A DNA stretch of 64,000 bases from Nitrospira sp. (lineage in GTDB: Bacteria; Nitrospirota; Nitrospiria; Nitrospirales; Nitrospiraceae), in the NCBI GenBank assembly GCA_024331125.1, contig JANDJI010000004.1, forward strand, positions 62,001 through 126,000, written 5' to 3'. Shown one piece after another: positions 46,013-54,050 of the stretch (position 1 is its first letter; every line of letters begins with the position of its first letter). The translations under genes and the position numbers were made by a program. Below the pieces are notes generated by a model. It was given only the letters and a program-made list of their open reading frames with translations. It was not told the DNA's origin and did no database searches.

Positions 46013-47892
46013 CTTTCACTCTAGCCTTTCTGATGGGCGGGACCTACAATTTGGTGCGTGAAGGTCACAGGGCCGTTGACCAGGCCTTTCACTCTAGCCT
46101 TTCTGATGGGCGGGACCTACAATTTGCATGGGACAATCCCGATAAAGAGCAGGCTGGCCTTTCACTCTAGCCTTTCTGATGGGCGGGACCTACAATTTCG
46201 GCGCGCTCTCCGCGACAGGCAAGCGAATTGTCTTTCACTCTAGCCTTTCTGATGGGCGGGACCTACAATTACGACAGTTCGCGGATCGGGATTAGCTGCA
46301 AAACCTTTCACTCTAGCCTTTCTGATGGGCGGGACCTACAATATCATGTGTGTAGGTCATGTGCCCTCCTTTACGCCCGCTTTCACTCTAGCCTTTCTGA
46401 TGGGCGGGACCTACAATACACAAACTACCCCGTATTTCGCACGCAATTGCCCTCTTTCACTCTAGCCTTTCTGATGGGCGGGACCTACAATTCCGTCGGC
46501 GAGCGATTAGGGCAACAGCATTCGTGCTTTCACTCTAGCCTTTCTGATGGGCGGGACCTACAATTCAGGTGCGGATTCAGGAATGGGGCGGTGATTTGGT
46601 CTTTCACTCTAGCCTTTCTGATGGGCGGGACCTACAATTGGAGGAGCGACTGGCGCGCACGCAGGACATTGTGCTTTCACTCTAGCCTTTCTGATGGGCG
46701 GGACCTACAATCGCCATGGTGGGTCTCAATGATGCACGGGTTGAATGCTTTCACTCTAGCCTTTCTGATGGGCGGGACCTACAATTGTGAGCTTCGAGTG
46801 AGGCGGGGTCGGGGGGACTTGACACTTTCACTCTAGCCTTTCTGATGGGCGGGACCTACAATCATTCTTCACTCCTTGATGGTCGTCAAAGTCTATGCTT
46901 TCACTCTAGCCTTTCTGATGGGCGGGACCTACAATTTATTCGCGTTTCCAGCGGATGCGGACGCTTCGAGCTTTCACTCTAGCCTTTCTGATGGGCGGGA
47001 CCTACAATTGTTGGCTTCGTTGTACAACGCTCTCCATGTTGTGGCCTTTCACTCTAGCCTTTCTGATGGGCGGGACCTACAATTGGGATCGTAACGTTCT
47101 TAGGGGGGGTTATGTACGGCTTTCACTCTAGCCTTTCTGATGGGCGGGACCTACAATGTCGTTCGTGACGGTACCGACGGGACGCAGCATCGAGCTTTCA
47201 CTCTAGCCTTTCTGATGGGCGGGACCTACAATTAGTACCACGGGGCTGCACGTCCACCTACACCGACCTTTCACTCTAGCCTTTCTGATGGGCGGGACCT
47301 ACAATGCATGATGACCTTCCCTCGTATATCCCCGATATTCGCTTTCACTCTAGCCTTTCTGATGGGCGGGACCTACAATTTTTCCGGGCTGTTCTTGGGG
47401 CTGTGTGGTTGTGGCTTTCACTCTAGCCTTTCTGATGGGCGGGACCTACAATGTCGTCCTGGCGACCTGCGTCGCGCCAGCCTGCGTCCTTTCACTCTAG
47501 CCTTTCTGATGGGCGGGACCTACAATCGGCACAAGGATTGTAGAAGAGCTTCGACTTATGCTTTCACTCTAGCCTTTCTGATGGGCGGGACCTACAATTT
47601 GGGAATATAGATATGATAAGGCAGATGTATTCTGCTTTCACTCTAGCCTTTCTGATGGGCGGGACCTACAATACGATGCCCCGCGCGTTGGCCAGACATA
47701 TCTATGGCCTTTCACTCTAGCCTTTCTGATGGGCGGGACCTACAATGTGTCGATCGATAACTGTCACCCATTCAAGCTTCCCTTTCACTCTAGCCTTTCT
47801 GATGGGCGGGACCTACAATCGGCTGAAAAGCCGCGGCCCCATTGAAGCCACTATCTTTCACTCTAGCCTTTCTGATGGGCGGGACCTACAAT
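46013..47892 (+). CRISPR. Type II CRISPR array, 26 repeats / 25 spacers
   Basis: 26 copies of a 38-bp repeat that begins CTTTCACTCTAGC and ends GGGACCTACAAT. All copies appear identical, including both terminal ones. Copies start at 46013, 46086, 46159, 46232, 46305, 46380 and so on to 47855. Spacer lengths are 34-39 nt, most often 35-36. crRNA is placed on the plus strand because the tracrRNA candidate beside cas9 is on the minus strand and is complementary to the first 13 nt of the plus-strand repeat. The end of the repeat, TACAAT, and the preceding CCTTTCT block resemble the N. meningitidis II-C repeat, where the terminal hexamer is a -10 box inside each repeat. No spacer matched the rest of this window by eye. 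Confidence 0.98.
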
Positions 47893-48074
47893 CCCGCCCA
47901 TAACCCGCCGATTTCCCTCTTTGTGGCCTCGGGGGCAGTGCGCCGCATTTCCGCATACTTTTTCCTTGGTGACCAAGCCGGGAGGTTTGCGAAGTTCGGC
48001 CTAGCCCTCTGCTGCTCTACCCATGGTTTCTTCAATTTTGGTGCCATCTTGGAGGCTGCTGAGGTTTGAGAATG
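47893..48074. promoter_or_regulatory. Candidate leader between array and cas4
   Basis: 182 nt with no gene, between the last repeat and the cas4 stop. The other flank of the array has only 17 nt before ndh, so this is the only side with room for a leader or integration signal. If so, the leader lies at the downstream end relative to crRNA transcription, as proposed for II-C arrays with repeat-internal promoters. No clear promoter or IHF site is seen. Confidence 0.4.
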
Positions 48075-48695
48075 TTAAAACACGTCCCCGCAAAAGTTTC
48101 GGTATTCGCACTGGACGCATCGGGCTCGAACTGGTGTCGGGTCGGGAAACTGCTGCGCCATGACAAGTTCGCGTGCTTGTTTCAATGCAGAACACACCTG
48201 GCTTTTGAGCGCTTCGTCTAATTCCACTTCGATCAACTCTTCGCTGTCATTGAGCATCGCAAACCCCAGAGGACAGGGACGCTGAAAGTGACGTTCGGCC
48301 AAGAGGCCATACGCGCAGAGTTGCAATTTCCAGTTCTCTGCTAGTCTGCCGGCCGTAGCCTTGAACTCGACGACCGCGACACGGGCAGGCGATTCGAGGA
48401 TCAGATCTATTTTACCGATCAACCCCAACGACTCGTCGCTGATCTCCAGGCTGAAATGACGAGTCGCCTCTTGGAACCCATAGCGACTCAGCACGCGACG
48501 AGGCTCAAGCTGCTCGAATCGTGATTCCTGACGGGTTCCACGCTGCATGAAAAAGGTAGCCGGCGGACGCACCGGCATCACCCAGTGGTAATAGACGATT
48601 CGCGGGCAATAGAGAAACTGCTTGAGATCGTTCACGTTCAATATGATCGGAACTGTGGGAGAACTCGTGCGCTCCAACGATTGCCCCTCTCGCAT
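48075..48695 (-). CDS. cas4: CRISPR adaptation nuclease Cas4
   Basis: 206-aa RecB-type nuclease with an iron-sulfur cluster that in other systems trims prespacers and selects PAMs. Cluster cysteines: first in FLYCPRIVYYHW (about residue 30), the remaining three in ARCVQCEYRNFCGD at the C-terminus. Nuclease residues: Asp in LIGKIDLILES and the E-x-K motif in VAVVEFKATAGR, followed by the QLCAYGLL QxxxY-type motif. All expected catalytic and cluster residues are present. It is the last gene of the cas9-cas1-cas2-cas4 run, 3 nt after cas2. Cas4 is typical of II-B systems, but the Cas9 here is far smaller than the II-B form. Confidence 0.92.
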   Translation of the reverse strand: MREGQSLERTSSPTVPIILNVNDLKQFLYCPRIVYYHWVMPVRPPATFFMQRGTRQESRFEQLEPRRVLSRYGFQEATRHFSLEISDESLGLIGKIDLILESPARVAVVEFKATAGRLAENWKLQLCAYGLLAERHFQRPCPLGFAMLNDSEELIEVELDEALKSQVCSALKQARELVMAQQFPDPTPVRARCVQCEYRNFCGDVF

Positions 48696-48698
48696 GAT

Positions 48699-49046
48699 TT
48701 AAAACTTCTGAATGGTCGGCCTGTCCGCGCCAGGCTCCCGCCATTCATGGCGTGAGCCATGATCTCCGTCGTCATTTTCTTCGCTCTCTTGCTGGAACGC
48801 CAGCCGCTTATCCAGGTCATCATCGCTGATCGGCTGGATCAGAATCCTTCCCGGAGTCGGCCCAAGCAATTCTTTCAGTTTCAAAAACAGTTCTCGCCTC
48901 CTTGTGGCTCCGAGATACCCTGAAAAGGCACTAAACTGAAACCGCTCCAGGCCGAAGTCCAGACACGCATCGCTCACCCGTTGCCGAACTCGATCATTCA
49001 CAATGTCATACACGACCAAGCACAATGTGACCCTATCGTCGCTCAC
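48699..49046 (-). CDS. cas2: CRISPR adaptation protein Cas2
   Basis: Ferredoxin-fold dimer that bridges two Cas1 dimers in spacer integration. I prefer the GTG at 49046 (V/M-SDDRVTLCLVVYDI), just after the cas1 stop, giving 115 aa; an ATG at 49088 would overlap cas1 by 38 nt and add a non-conserved tail. Cas2 hallmarks: the first beta strand VVYDIVNDRVRQRVSDACLD with the conserved Asp, FQFSAFSGYLGATRRRELF, and a RILIQPISDDDLDKR strand. The last 30 residues (EENDDGDHGSRHEWREPG) are an acidic/His-rich extension not usual in Cas2, which may dock Cas4 or Cas1. Confidence 0.88.
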   Translation of the reverse strand: MSDDRVTLCLVVYDIVNDRVRQRVSDACLDFGLERFQFSAFSGYLGATRRRELFLKLKELLGPTPGRILIQPISDDDLDKRLAFQQESEENDDGDHGSRHEWREPGADRPTIQKF

Positions 49047-49050
49047 ATTT

Positions 49051-50286
49051 TCACCACTTGAACCGGAATGGCTGATATCGTGCAACACGTCCAGTTAAGA
49101 ATGACGCCACCTGGCGTGCCTGCATCTGAACAATGGAACGTACCTGATACTCGGCCCCCTTCCATCGCTCCCGGCTTTCCAATCGGCGCAACAGTCGATC
49201 AACGAGTATCGCCCGTGTGTCCGCGTTGAGTCCTTTGCCGTTCCTTTCTTCGGGAGCTCGGAGCTGTCCCAGTCGCAATGCGGCAATCACCGTCCGATCG
49301 ACGACCGGCGCACGAAATTCCTCCGTAAGGTCGAGAACCAGGCTTGGTTTGCCGGGCCGATCGGTGTGCAGATAACCGGCAAACGGCTCCAGCCCTGCGT
49401 TCTGAATCGCCCCCCACACCTGGCTGTAAAGCACGCCATACCCGTAATTGAGCAGCGAGTTGACGAAGTCTCCCGCACCTCGATGGGCCCGATGCGTGAA
49501 CTCCGCCTGTTTTTCGATGAGCTGCGAAACACCAGCCCAGTACGCTTTTGCCGCATGCCCTTCCAATCCCATGATCATGGCGCGAGCTTTCTCCAAGTTG
49601 GACCATGGCCCGTGGAGAATATCGCGCCGTACCCGAAGCATCGTTGAGACTTTTTCCTGAATGGCTTGGTACATCTCCGGTTCTGTCTGCCGGATATTCT
49701 TGACGCAATACTTAAGCAGACGTGCCTGGTTGAGGACCTTGCCGGCTGCGATCGCCCGAGCCAGCAGGAGCCCCCGTCCATTTTCGAGTGCATCGAGCTG
49801 GGCACGACGGGTCTGCACACTCGCTGTCAGCATAGGTGACGCCATTTGTGCGACCGGCCGACCGTCATATCCCACAATCGAGACACGAACGCCGCGATCG
49901 GCCAGGGCTGCTACTGCATCGACTGAGACAGACAGTCCCGCTGCTGCAAGCTGCAATTCATGCAAATGGTCGAAGGGAATCTGCCACACGGCTTTGCCGT
50001 CCTTCTTTTTCAACACCAACCGTTCACTCTTCTTCCCCACATAGCCGCCGAATCCCGATAGACTGACCGTCAGCCCTTCGGGACTTTGAACAACTGTGAG
50101 TCCCTCTTCGAGCACACGTTCTTGAACGCCGGCAGGAAAGAAATCGAGCATGAAGCTCGGCAACTCCTCTTCCCCGGTGTAGAGGTTGATTTGTCGAGGA
50201 ACGGGAGATAGGAGTTCTAGAGACGGAGCGGAAAAGGCAGACGATTCACTCGCGGGTTGTGAGTTAAGAACCGGTTCCGGGGTCAT
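49051..50286 (-). CDS. cas1: CRISPR integrase Cas1
   Basis: 411-aa integrase, longer than the roughly 300 aa usual in II-A/II-C because of about 75 extra N-terminal residues (Ser/Pro-rich, then LPSFMLDFFPAGVQERVLEE). The beta domain has GLTVSLSGFGGYVGKKSERL and ADRGVRVSIVGYDGRPVAQM. Metal-binding residues: Glu in MGLEGHAAKAYW, His in FAGYLHTDRPGKPSLVLDL, and Asp/Glu in the next block (TEEFRAPVVDR). The sequence style recalls type I/V Cas1 rather than II-A, which fits the presence of Cas4. The ATG is 42 nt after cas9, with GGGGGAG upstream inside a hairpin. Confidence 0.93.
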   Translation of the reverse strand: MTPEPVLNSQPASESSAFSAPSLELLSPVPRQINLYTGEEELPSFMLDFFPAGVQERVLEEGLTVVQSPEGLTVSLSGFGGYVGKKSERLVLKKKDGKAVWQIPFDHLHELQLAAAGLSVSVDAVAALADRGVRVSIVGYDGRPVAQMASPMLTASVQTRRAQLDALENGRGLLLARAIAAGKVLNQARLLKYCVKNIRQTEPEMYQAIQEKVSTMLRVRRDILHGPWSNLEKARAMIMGLEGHAAKAYWAGVSQLIEKQAEFTHRAHRGAGDFVNSLLNYGYGVLYSQVWGAIQNAGLEPFAGYLHTDRPGKPSLVLDLTEEFRAPVVDRTVIAALRLGQLRAPEERNGKGLNADTRAILVDRLLRRLESRERWKGAEYQVRSIVQMQARQVASFLTGRVARYQPFRFKW

Positions 50287-50289
50287 GAT

Positions 50290-50310
50290 GTTTCTCCCCC
50301 GTTGAGAAAC
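50290..50310 (-). promoter_or_regulatory. Hairpin overlapping the cas1 ribosome site
   Basis: On the minus strand GTTTCTC (50310-50304), loop AACGGGG, GAGAAAC (50296-50290): a perfect 7-bp stem ending 3 nt before the cas1 ATG. The Shine-Dalgarno GGGGGAG lies partly in the loop and partly in the 3' arm, so folding could limit Cas1 translation. It is between cas9 and cas1, with no T-tract. Confidence 0.4.
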
Positions 50311-50328
50311 GGAAATGACTGATGTCCA

Positions 50329-53214
50329 CTATCCTACTGGCCATCGAAGCAGCCTTAGATCTTTTTTATTGAGTGTGAGATCTCTGTACTCTTTCTTCTC
50401 TTTGCCCTTCTTCTTACTAACGGTATAGGGGAGCGACTGATCGCACGGTTCAAATGACAAGCCATCACCCTTACCAGATATTTTTGTCAGTCGATACCAA
50501 CCCTCCAACCAGGTGCATGGAACGCCACCGACTTCACGCTGTTGAGCTTTTTTAAGCCAAACCAAATTCCCTCGTTCTAGTGTCCACCATCCCTGTTCCC
50601 TGCTTGGCTTTTTGCGCGCTTCACCAGCATCAGGCAAACGCAGTTCTACCTGCCCATCGGTTTGACGTAATGCGACCCACGCTCTTGCAAGGAGCGTTTT
50701 TCTCCACCGGCCTGATCCAGGCCGCTCTTCCTGCATACTCGTGGGGCCCACATCAGTGGGGTAAACTTTCAGTGCTTTGACTTTCTTCTCGGTGCCAGGA
50801 ACGGTGAGCTCGGTGATCCCAGAAGCAAGAGCTTCCTGCGCCCATTCACTCCCAGGTGGTAATTGGTCCGGATCAACTTTCGCAATGGTCTTGCGCACGA
50901 AAAACCGGCCTGCACCATCGCGGCCATAAATGGAATCGTCCCATTGCTGGGCATGCCAGTCGTATCGCCGCCTCGTCAGATCAATGCTGAGAGGCTTGCG
51001 TTTTTTATCAGCTTCGTATGAAGCCCAATGGGGGGCAAAAGCTGGTTTTGGCACGCCTCTGTCTGGCAACAGCCATGCGCCAACCTGTCTGAGATAGTGG
51101 GGTGGAATTCCTGCCGAGAGAGCTGCATCTTGCGCGTGATGAGCCGGATTGTCACGATCCTTTGGCTCAAAATTAGCGAGCACGTTGCCGTCGCTGCCCC
51201 TGATAATCCGCCACTCGCGACGCGCTAATTGTGTGGTTGCTCCATCGACGAACGAGATGGCATGGTCGGGTAGTTCTTGCCCAACTTCCCGAAAGAGCTG
51301 CTTCAGTTTTATTGCAAGGAGCTTTCGTATCTGGCCAGATCGAGCTAACAGCGCAACAGGATCGGGGTACCGATCTTCTTGGCTCAACAATAACTCTTGC
51401 GTGGCCCGGGGGAGAAAGCTTTGTCTTACCCGCTGTTCAAGTTCCTGCCAATGTTCGGGCTGGCCTTTCAACCAATGCCACGGTGTCAAGCGTTCTTTGA
51501 GACTCCGATTGCAGGTGTCGCAAGCAATAACCTTGTTGTTTTGTCTGTCGTCGCCTTGAAATTGCTCGTTTCGGGGGAAGATGTGCTCTTCCTCAAAGCC
51601 AGCAGGCAGCCGATAGCGGATGCTACCATCGGCTCGTGTTTCTTCAACGAGTGTGAATGCTCTCTGTCCGCAATAAATACAGACGCCTTTCTGTTCGTGC
51701 CATCGCTGGCGAAGAAAGGGCCACGCACGCCTCAACTGGTTTGTTTCAAGGCGCTGCTTTACCGATTTACCCTCATCAGGATCATACTTTGGGACTTCAA
51801 GGGAGATCATTGAGATCGAGCCATATCTCGACCGCGTTTTGCCTTTCGGGTCGGTATAGAACAAGGCTCTGCGGATCGCCTTCACGCACTGATCGAGCCA
51901 TTGCTCCAAGCGGCCCGCAGTGACGGCTTCTTGGCGGTTCGCCTGTACCATCGAGCGAATGTTTCGGTAATCCTCAGGCGATGTTGCGCTGGCGCCGAGC
52001 TTGATGCATTCACGGCATCGTTGTGAACGCCCTTCTTCCTTCTCGCGTGGACGCAGCAAGTCTGCAAATTTCTCTTTTTCTGTGTCAGCAAGCTGATGCT
52101 TTTTGAAGATTTGTCCCAACGCTTTGAGGACTTCGGGACGGTCGGCGTTGGGAGGGATCGTTTTCAACTCGGCCAAAACACGCTGAAGGGTTTCGTCTGA
52201 TGGTGGAATGCCTTTCTTCTTGAAGCCTTTGGCACGTGCTGTGTGCCACCACGGAGAGATATTGGTAACTTGCTCTTTGGAAGCTTTGTGCCGAAGGTTG
52301 TGGATGGCTTCAAGCAAAAGGCCATCGCGGACCGATGGGTCCTTATCTTGAGCGACATTGAGAAGTCGTGGTCTCCAATTCTTTCCGCACCATGAGCACT
52401 TCCGCATCGTCGAAGCCCGGTTATCTATGCGAAGTGGCCTTGGCTGCCAATTGATAATTTCCCAGATCGCTGCTTCGTGTGCAGCAAAATGTGGGTTGGC
52501 ACGACAAGCCTGTTCCAGTTCCTTTCGAACGGCTTCCCGTGGCCTTTTAACACCCGGCTGCCTTGCGTCAGATGGGCGGGCTACAGCCTCCTCAAGCGTG
52601 CGTTCGAGGTCCGTTCCGGATTCCAACAGCTTGCCATACCCTCCATCGCGCAGAATTCCTTCAATCCGTTCGCGGGCTGCTGCCGGCATTTGGGTCTCAC
52701 GGAACTCCTCTAGCAGATTTTTTTGAACATCGGCAGGGCTCCGGGGCTTTCCACGCTTGGGACGTAACGCTCGGCGTACGGTTTCCTCAAGTGAGTTGTA
52801 GGTATACCCTCGTCTTCGTACCAAGTCGTAGCAAAAGCGAACAAACTCCTGCACAGTACCTTTGCCGCTCAGAAGAGAGGTTCTGATCTCTATGAGGTCT
52901 TGCCAGTAAGGGTCTGGTGCGTGGGGCTCTTTCAGTGCCGAGTGAGGCACCGTGCTAGTGTGAGAGAGAGGAACAGGGTCGGGGAGGCCGTTGCGGAGGC
53001 AATATTTCCGGAAGCGGCGAAGCCGTCGCTGGCGCATTCGATGTGTTCGACGGCTTCGCCGATGGCCACGTCGGTTTGCGATATCTACCAAGCCCAGGTT
53101 GAGGAGGCTTTGTGCGTAAAGAACCTTCGGCCCACGCACAATGGCTACACCCACACCCTTCAGTCCGAAATCGAGACCGAGGCGGATGCTAGTGAACCAC
53201 TCCTGGAACGTCAT
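50329..53214 (-). CDS. cas9: Compact type II effector nuclease Cas9 (961 aa)
   Basis: RNA-guided DNA nuclease. I start at the ATG at 53214 (MTFQEWFTSIRLGLDFG); an upstream GTG would translate the tracrRNA. RuvC-I Asp15 in LGLDFGLKG. Arg-rich bridge helix at 48-70 (GHRRSRRTHRMRQRRLRRFR). REC region to about 460, with two CxxC pairs (CSWC 273-276, CREC 400-403). RuvC-II Glu473 in SMISLEVPKYD. HNH with His544 in FEEEHIFPRN, Asn559/560 in QNNKVIAC, and a zinc pair CIYC 512-515 / CDTC 565-568. RuvC-III His693 and Asp696 in NPAHHAQDAALSAG. The C-terminal 230 aa would read the PAM. All nuclease residues are present. No ribosome site precedes the ATG, which follows the tracrRNA terminator directly. 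Size suggests II-C or a relative, and Cas4 suggests a distinct subgroup. Confidence 0.95.
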   Translation of the reverse strand: MTFQEWFTSIRLGLDFGLKGVGVAIVRGPKVLYAQSLLNLGLVDIANRRGHRRSRRTHRMRQRRLRRFRKYCLRNGLPDPVPLSHTSTVPHSALKEPHAPDPYWQDLIEIRTSLLSGKGTVQEFVRFCYDLVRRRGYTYNSLEETVRRALRPKRGKPRSPADVQKNLLEEFRETQMPAAARERIEGILRDGGYGKLLESGTDLERTLEEAVARPSDARQPGVKRPREAVRKELEQACRANPHFAAHEAAIWEIINWQPRPLRIDNRASTMRKCSWCGKNWRPRLLNVAQDKDPSVRDGLLLEAIHNLRHKASKEQVTNISPWWHTARAKGFKKKGIPPSDETLQRVLAELKTIPPNADRPEVLKALGQIFKKHQLADTEKEKFADLLRPREKEEGRSQRCRECIKLGASATSPEDYRNIRSMVQANRQEAVTAGRLEQWLDQCVKAIRRALFYTDPKGKTRSRYGSISMISLEVPKYDPDEGKSVKQRLETNQLRRAWPFLRQRWHEQKGVCIYCGQRAFTLVEETRADGSIRYRLPAGFEEEHIFPRNEQFQGDDRQNNKVIACDTCNRSLKERLTPWHWLKGQPEHWQELEQRVRQSFLPRATQELLLSQEDRYPDPVALLARSGQIRKLLAIKLKQLFREVGQELPDHAISFVDGATTQLARREWRIIRGSDGNVLANFEPKDRDNPAHHAQDAALSAGIPPHYLRQVGAWLLPDRGVPKPAFAPHWASYEADKKRKPLSIDLTRRRYDWHAQQWDDSIYGRDGAGRFFVRKTIAKVDPDQLPPGSEWAQEALASGITELTVPGTEKKVKALKVYPTDVGPTSMQEERPGSGRWRKTLLARAWVALRQTDGQVELRLPDAGEARKKPSREQGWWTLERGNLVWLKKAQQREVGGVPCTWLEGWYRLTKISGKGDGLSFEPCDQSLPYTVSKKKGKEKKEYRDLTLNKKDLRLLRWPVG

Positions 53215-53220
53215 AGCGAA

Positions 53221-53343
53221 AGAAAAAGGCCCCGCGGCAAGCCGCGGGGCACAAGCACTCGCCCGTTTGACTCCCGCCTGCCGTGCACCAGGCGCGTACT
53301 TTCGCAGAGGCCAAGGGGAACGGGCTTCTTTCACTCTAGCGGG
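53221..53343 (-). ncRNA. tracrRNA candidate
   Basis: About 123 nt on the minus strand between a promoter and the cas9 ATG. The anti-repeat GCTAGAGTGAAAG (53340-53328) is exactly complementary to the first 13 nt of the plus-strand repeat. 5' of it, CGACCC can bulge, and a GAAA just upstream (53350-53346, if included) can pair with TTTC of the repeat. Downstream structure: GCCCGTT (53325-53319) pairs with AACGGGC (53267-53261), enclosing CGCCTG/CAGGCG (53294-53289 with 53280-53275). A GC-rich terminator hairpin follows. A lower stem, bulge, nexus-like fold and terminator are the expected parts of a type II tracrRNA. Ends are predicted, not measured. Confidence 0.85.
53222..53250 (-). terminator. 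Intrinsic terminator of the tracrRNA
   Basis: On the minus strand GCCCCGCGGC, TT, GCCGCGGGGC (53250-53229) followed by CTTTTTCTTT. A 10-bp perfect arm match (about 8 bp folded) and a T-tract make a textbook rho-independent terminator. It ends 8 nt before the cas9 ATG. Confidence 0.88.
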
Positions 53344-53349
53344 TCGTTT

Positions 53350-53377
53350 TCTATATCAATCCAGGTTTATTGACAAC
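53350..53377 (-). promoter_or_regulatory. Promoter of the tracrRNA
   Basis: On the minus strand TTGTCA, 15 nt, then an extended -10 TGA-TATAGA (TATAGA at 53355-53350). The predicted start, about 53343, falls at the beginning of the anti-repeat. The spacer is 2 nt short, and the TGn extension can compensate. Confidence 0.55.
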
Positions 53378-53557
53378 CCCTCTTTCGTATAAAGGTTTGG
53401 AGAATATGCACACCATTCGCTGATTAGTTAAAAATAAACGGAGGATAGCGGGGCAGCAGAACGACCCTGGTCTCTGGATTCGAATAAAGAACGAACTGGC
53501 CTTCACCGTGAAGGAAGGCTGATAGCAGGAATTCTCATAAATCAGGTGTCCGGCTGG

Positions 53558-53983
53558 CTACCCGATCACGACCGGCCCGCCGTTGGCGTCGATGGTTTGG
53601 TTGCTCTTGGCCTGCTTGCCGATCCTCCATTCTTTGTCAGACACTTCGAGCGACCGCCCTTTCATCGTGTAGAACGTCCCCTTGGAGAACCGGACAAGGT
53701 CCGGCTCCGTCATGTCGAGGTGCAGCAACACGGTCCCCGTGGCCGCCTCGGTCATCGACACCTGCCGGACTGTTTTGTTCACGGCATAGGCCCGCCGCTC
53801 GTTGAACATGAGTGCACTGTCCACCACCTTGGCCAACATCCGTCCGTTTTCGTCAAACAGGGCGAAGTTGACCAACAAGGCGCCGGTCGAGGGATGCCGG
53901 CTGATTTGGATGTGCGGAACTCCGTCGATCATGATCGTGCCGTCCGAATTTCGATACAGGTTGGAGCCGACTTCGATGTCCAT
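53558..53983 (-). CDS. Hypothetical protein, 141 aa
   Basis: Not recognised. The product looks like a beta-rich globular protein: GSNLYRNSDGTIMIDGVPHI, GALLVNFALFDENGRMLAKV, AATGTVLLHLDMTEPDLVRF. No signal peptide, membrane span or catalytic motif is seen. The frame stays open about 80 nt upstream of the ATG at 53983 (reading GGVHLHLKPETEYLT just before it) and looks coding there, yet has no ATG/GTG/TTG, so the true start is uncertain or non-standard. It follows a small membrane-protein gene on the same strand with a 67-nt gap and is upstream of the cas9 locus, separated by 180 nt. Confidence 0.6.
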   Translation of the reverse strand: MDIEVGSNLYRNSDGTIMIDGVPHIQISRHPSTGALLVNFALFDENGRMLAKVVDSALMFNERRAYAVNKTVRQVSMTEAATGTVLLHLDMTEPDLVRFSKGTFYTMKGRSLEVSDKEWRIGKQAKSNQTIDANGGPVVIG

Positions 53984-54050
53984 GGTCAGGTATTCCGTTT
54001 CTGGCTTGAGATGGAGGTGGACGCCGCCGCTTGCAGACCCTTCGATCTGA

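Noticed and set aside
46058..47610. Several open frames with repeating peptides across the array (for example 46228-46836)
   Set aside because: They are translations of the CRISPR repeats and unrelated spacers; repeat identity and spacing explain them fully.
48699..49088. cas2 start at the ATG at 49088
   Set aside because: It would overlap cas1 by 38 nt and add non-conserved residues; a GTG right after the cas1 stop gives the family N-terminus.
53215..53334. Cas9 start at the GTG at 53334 (1001 aa)
   Set aside because: The extra 40 residues would be encoded by the tracrRNA and its terminator, and RuvC-I is at residue 15 with the ATG at 53214.
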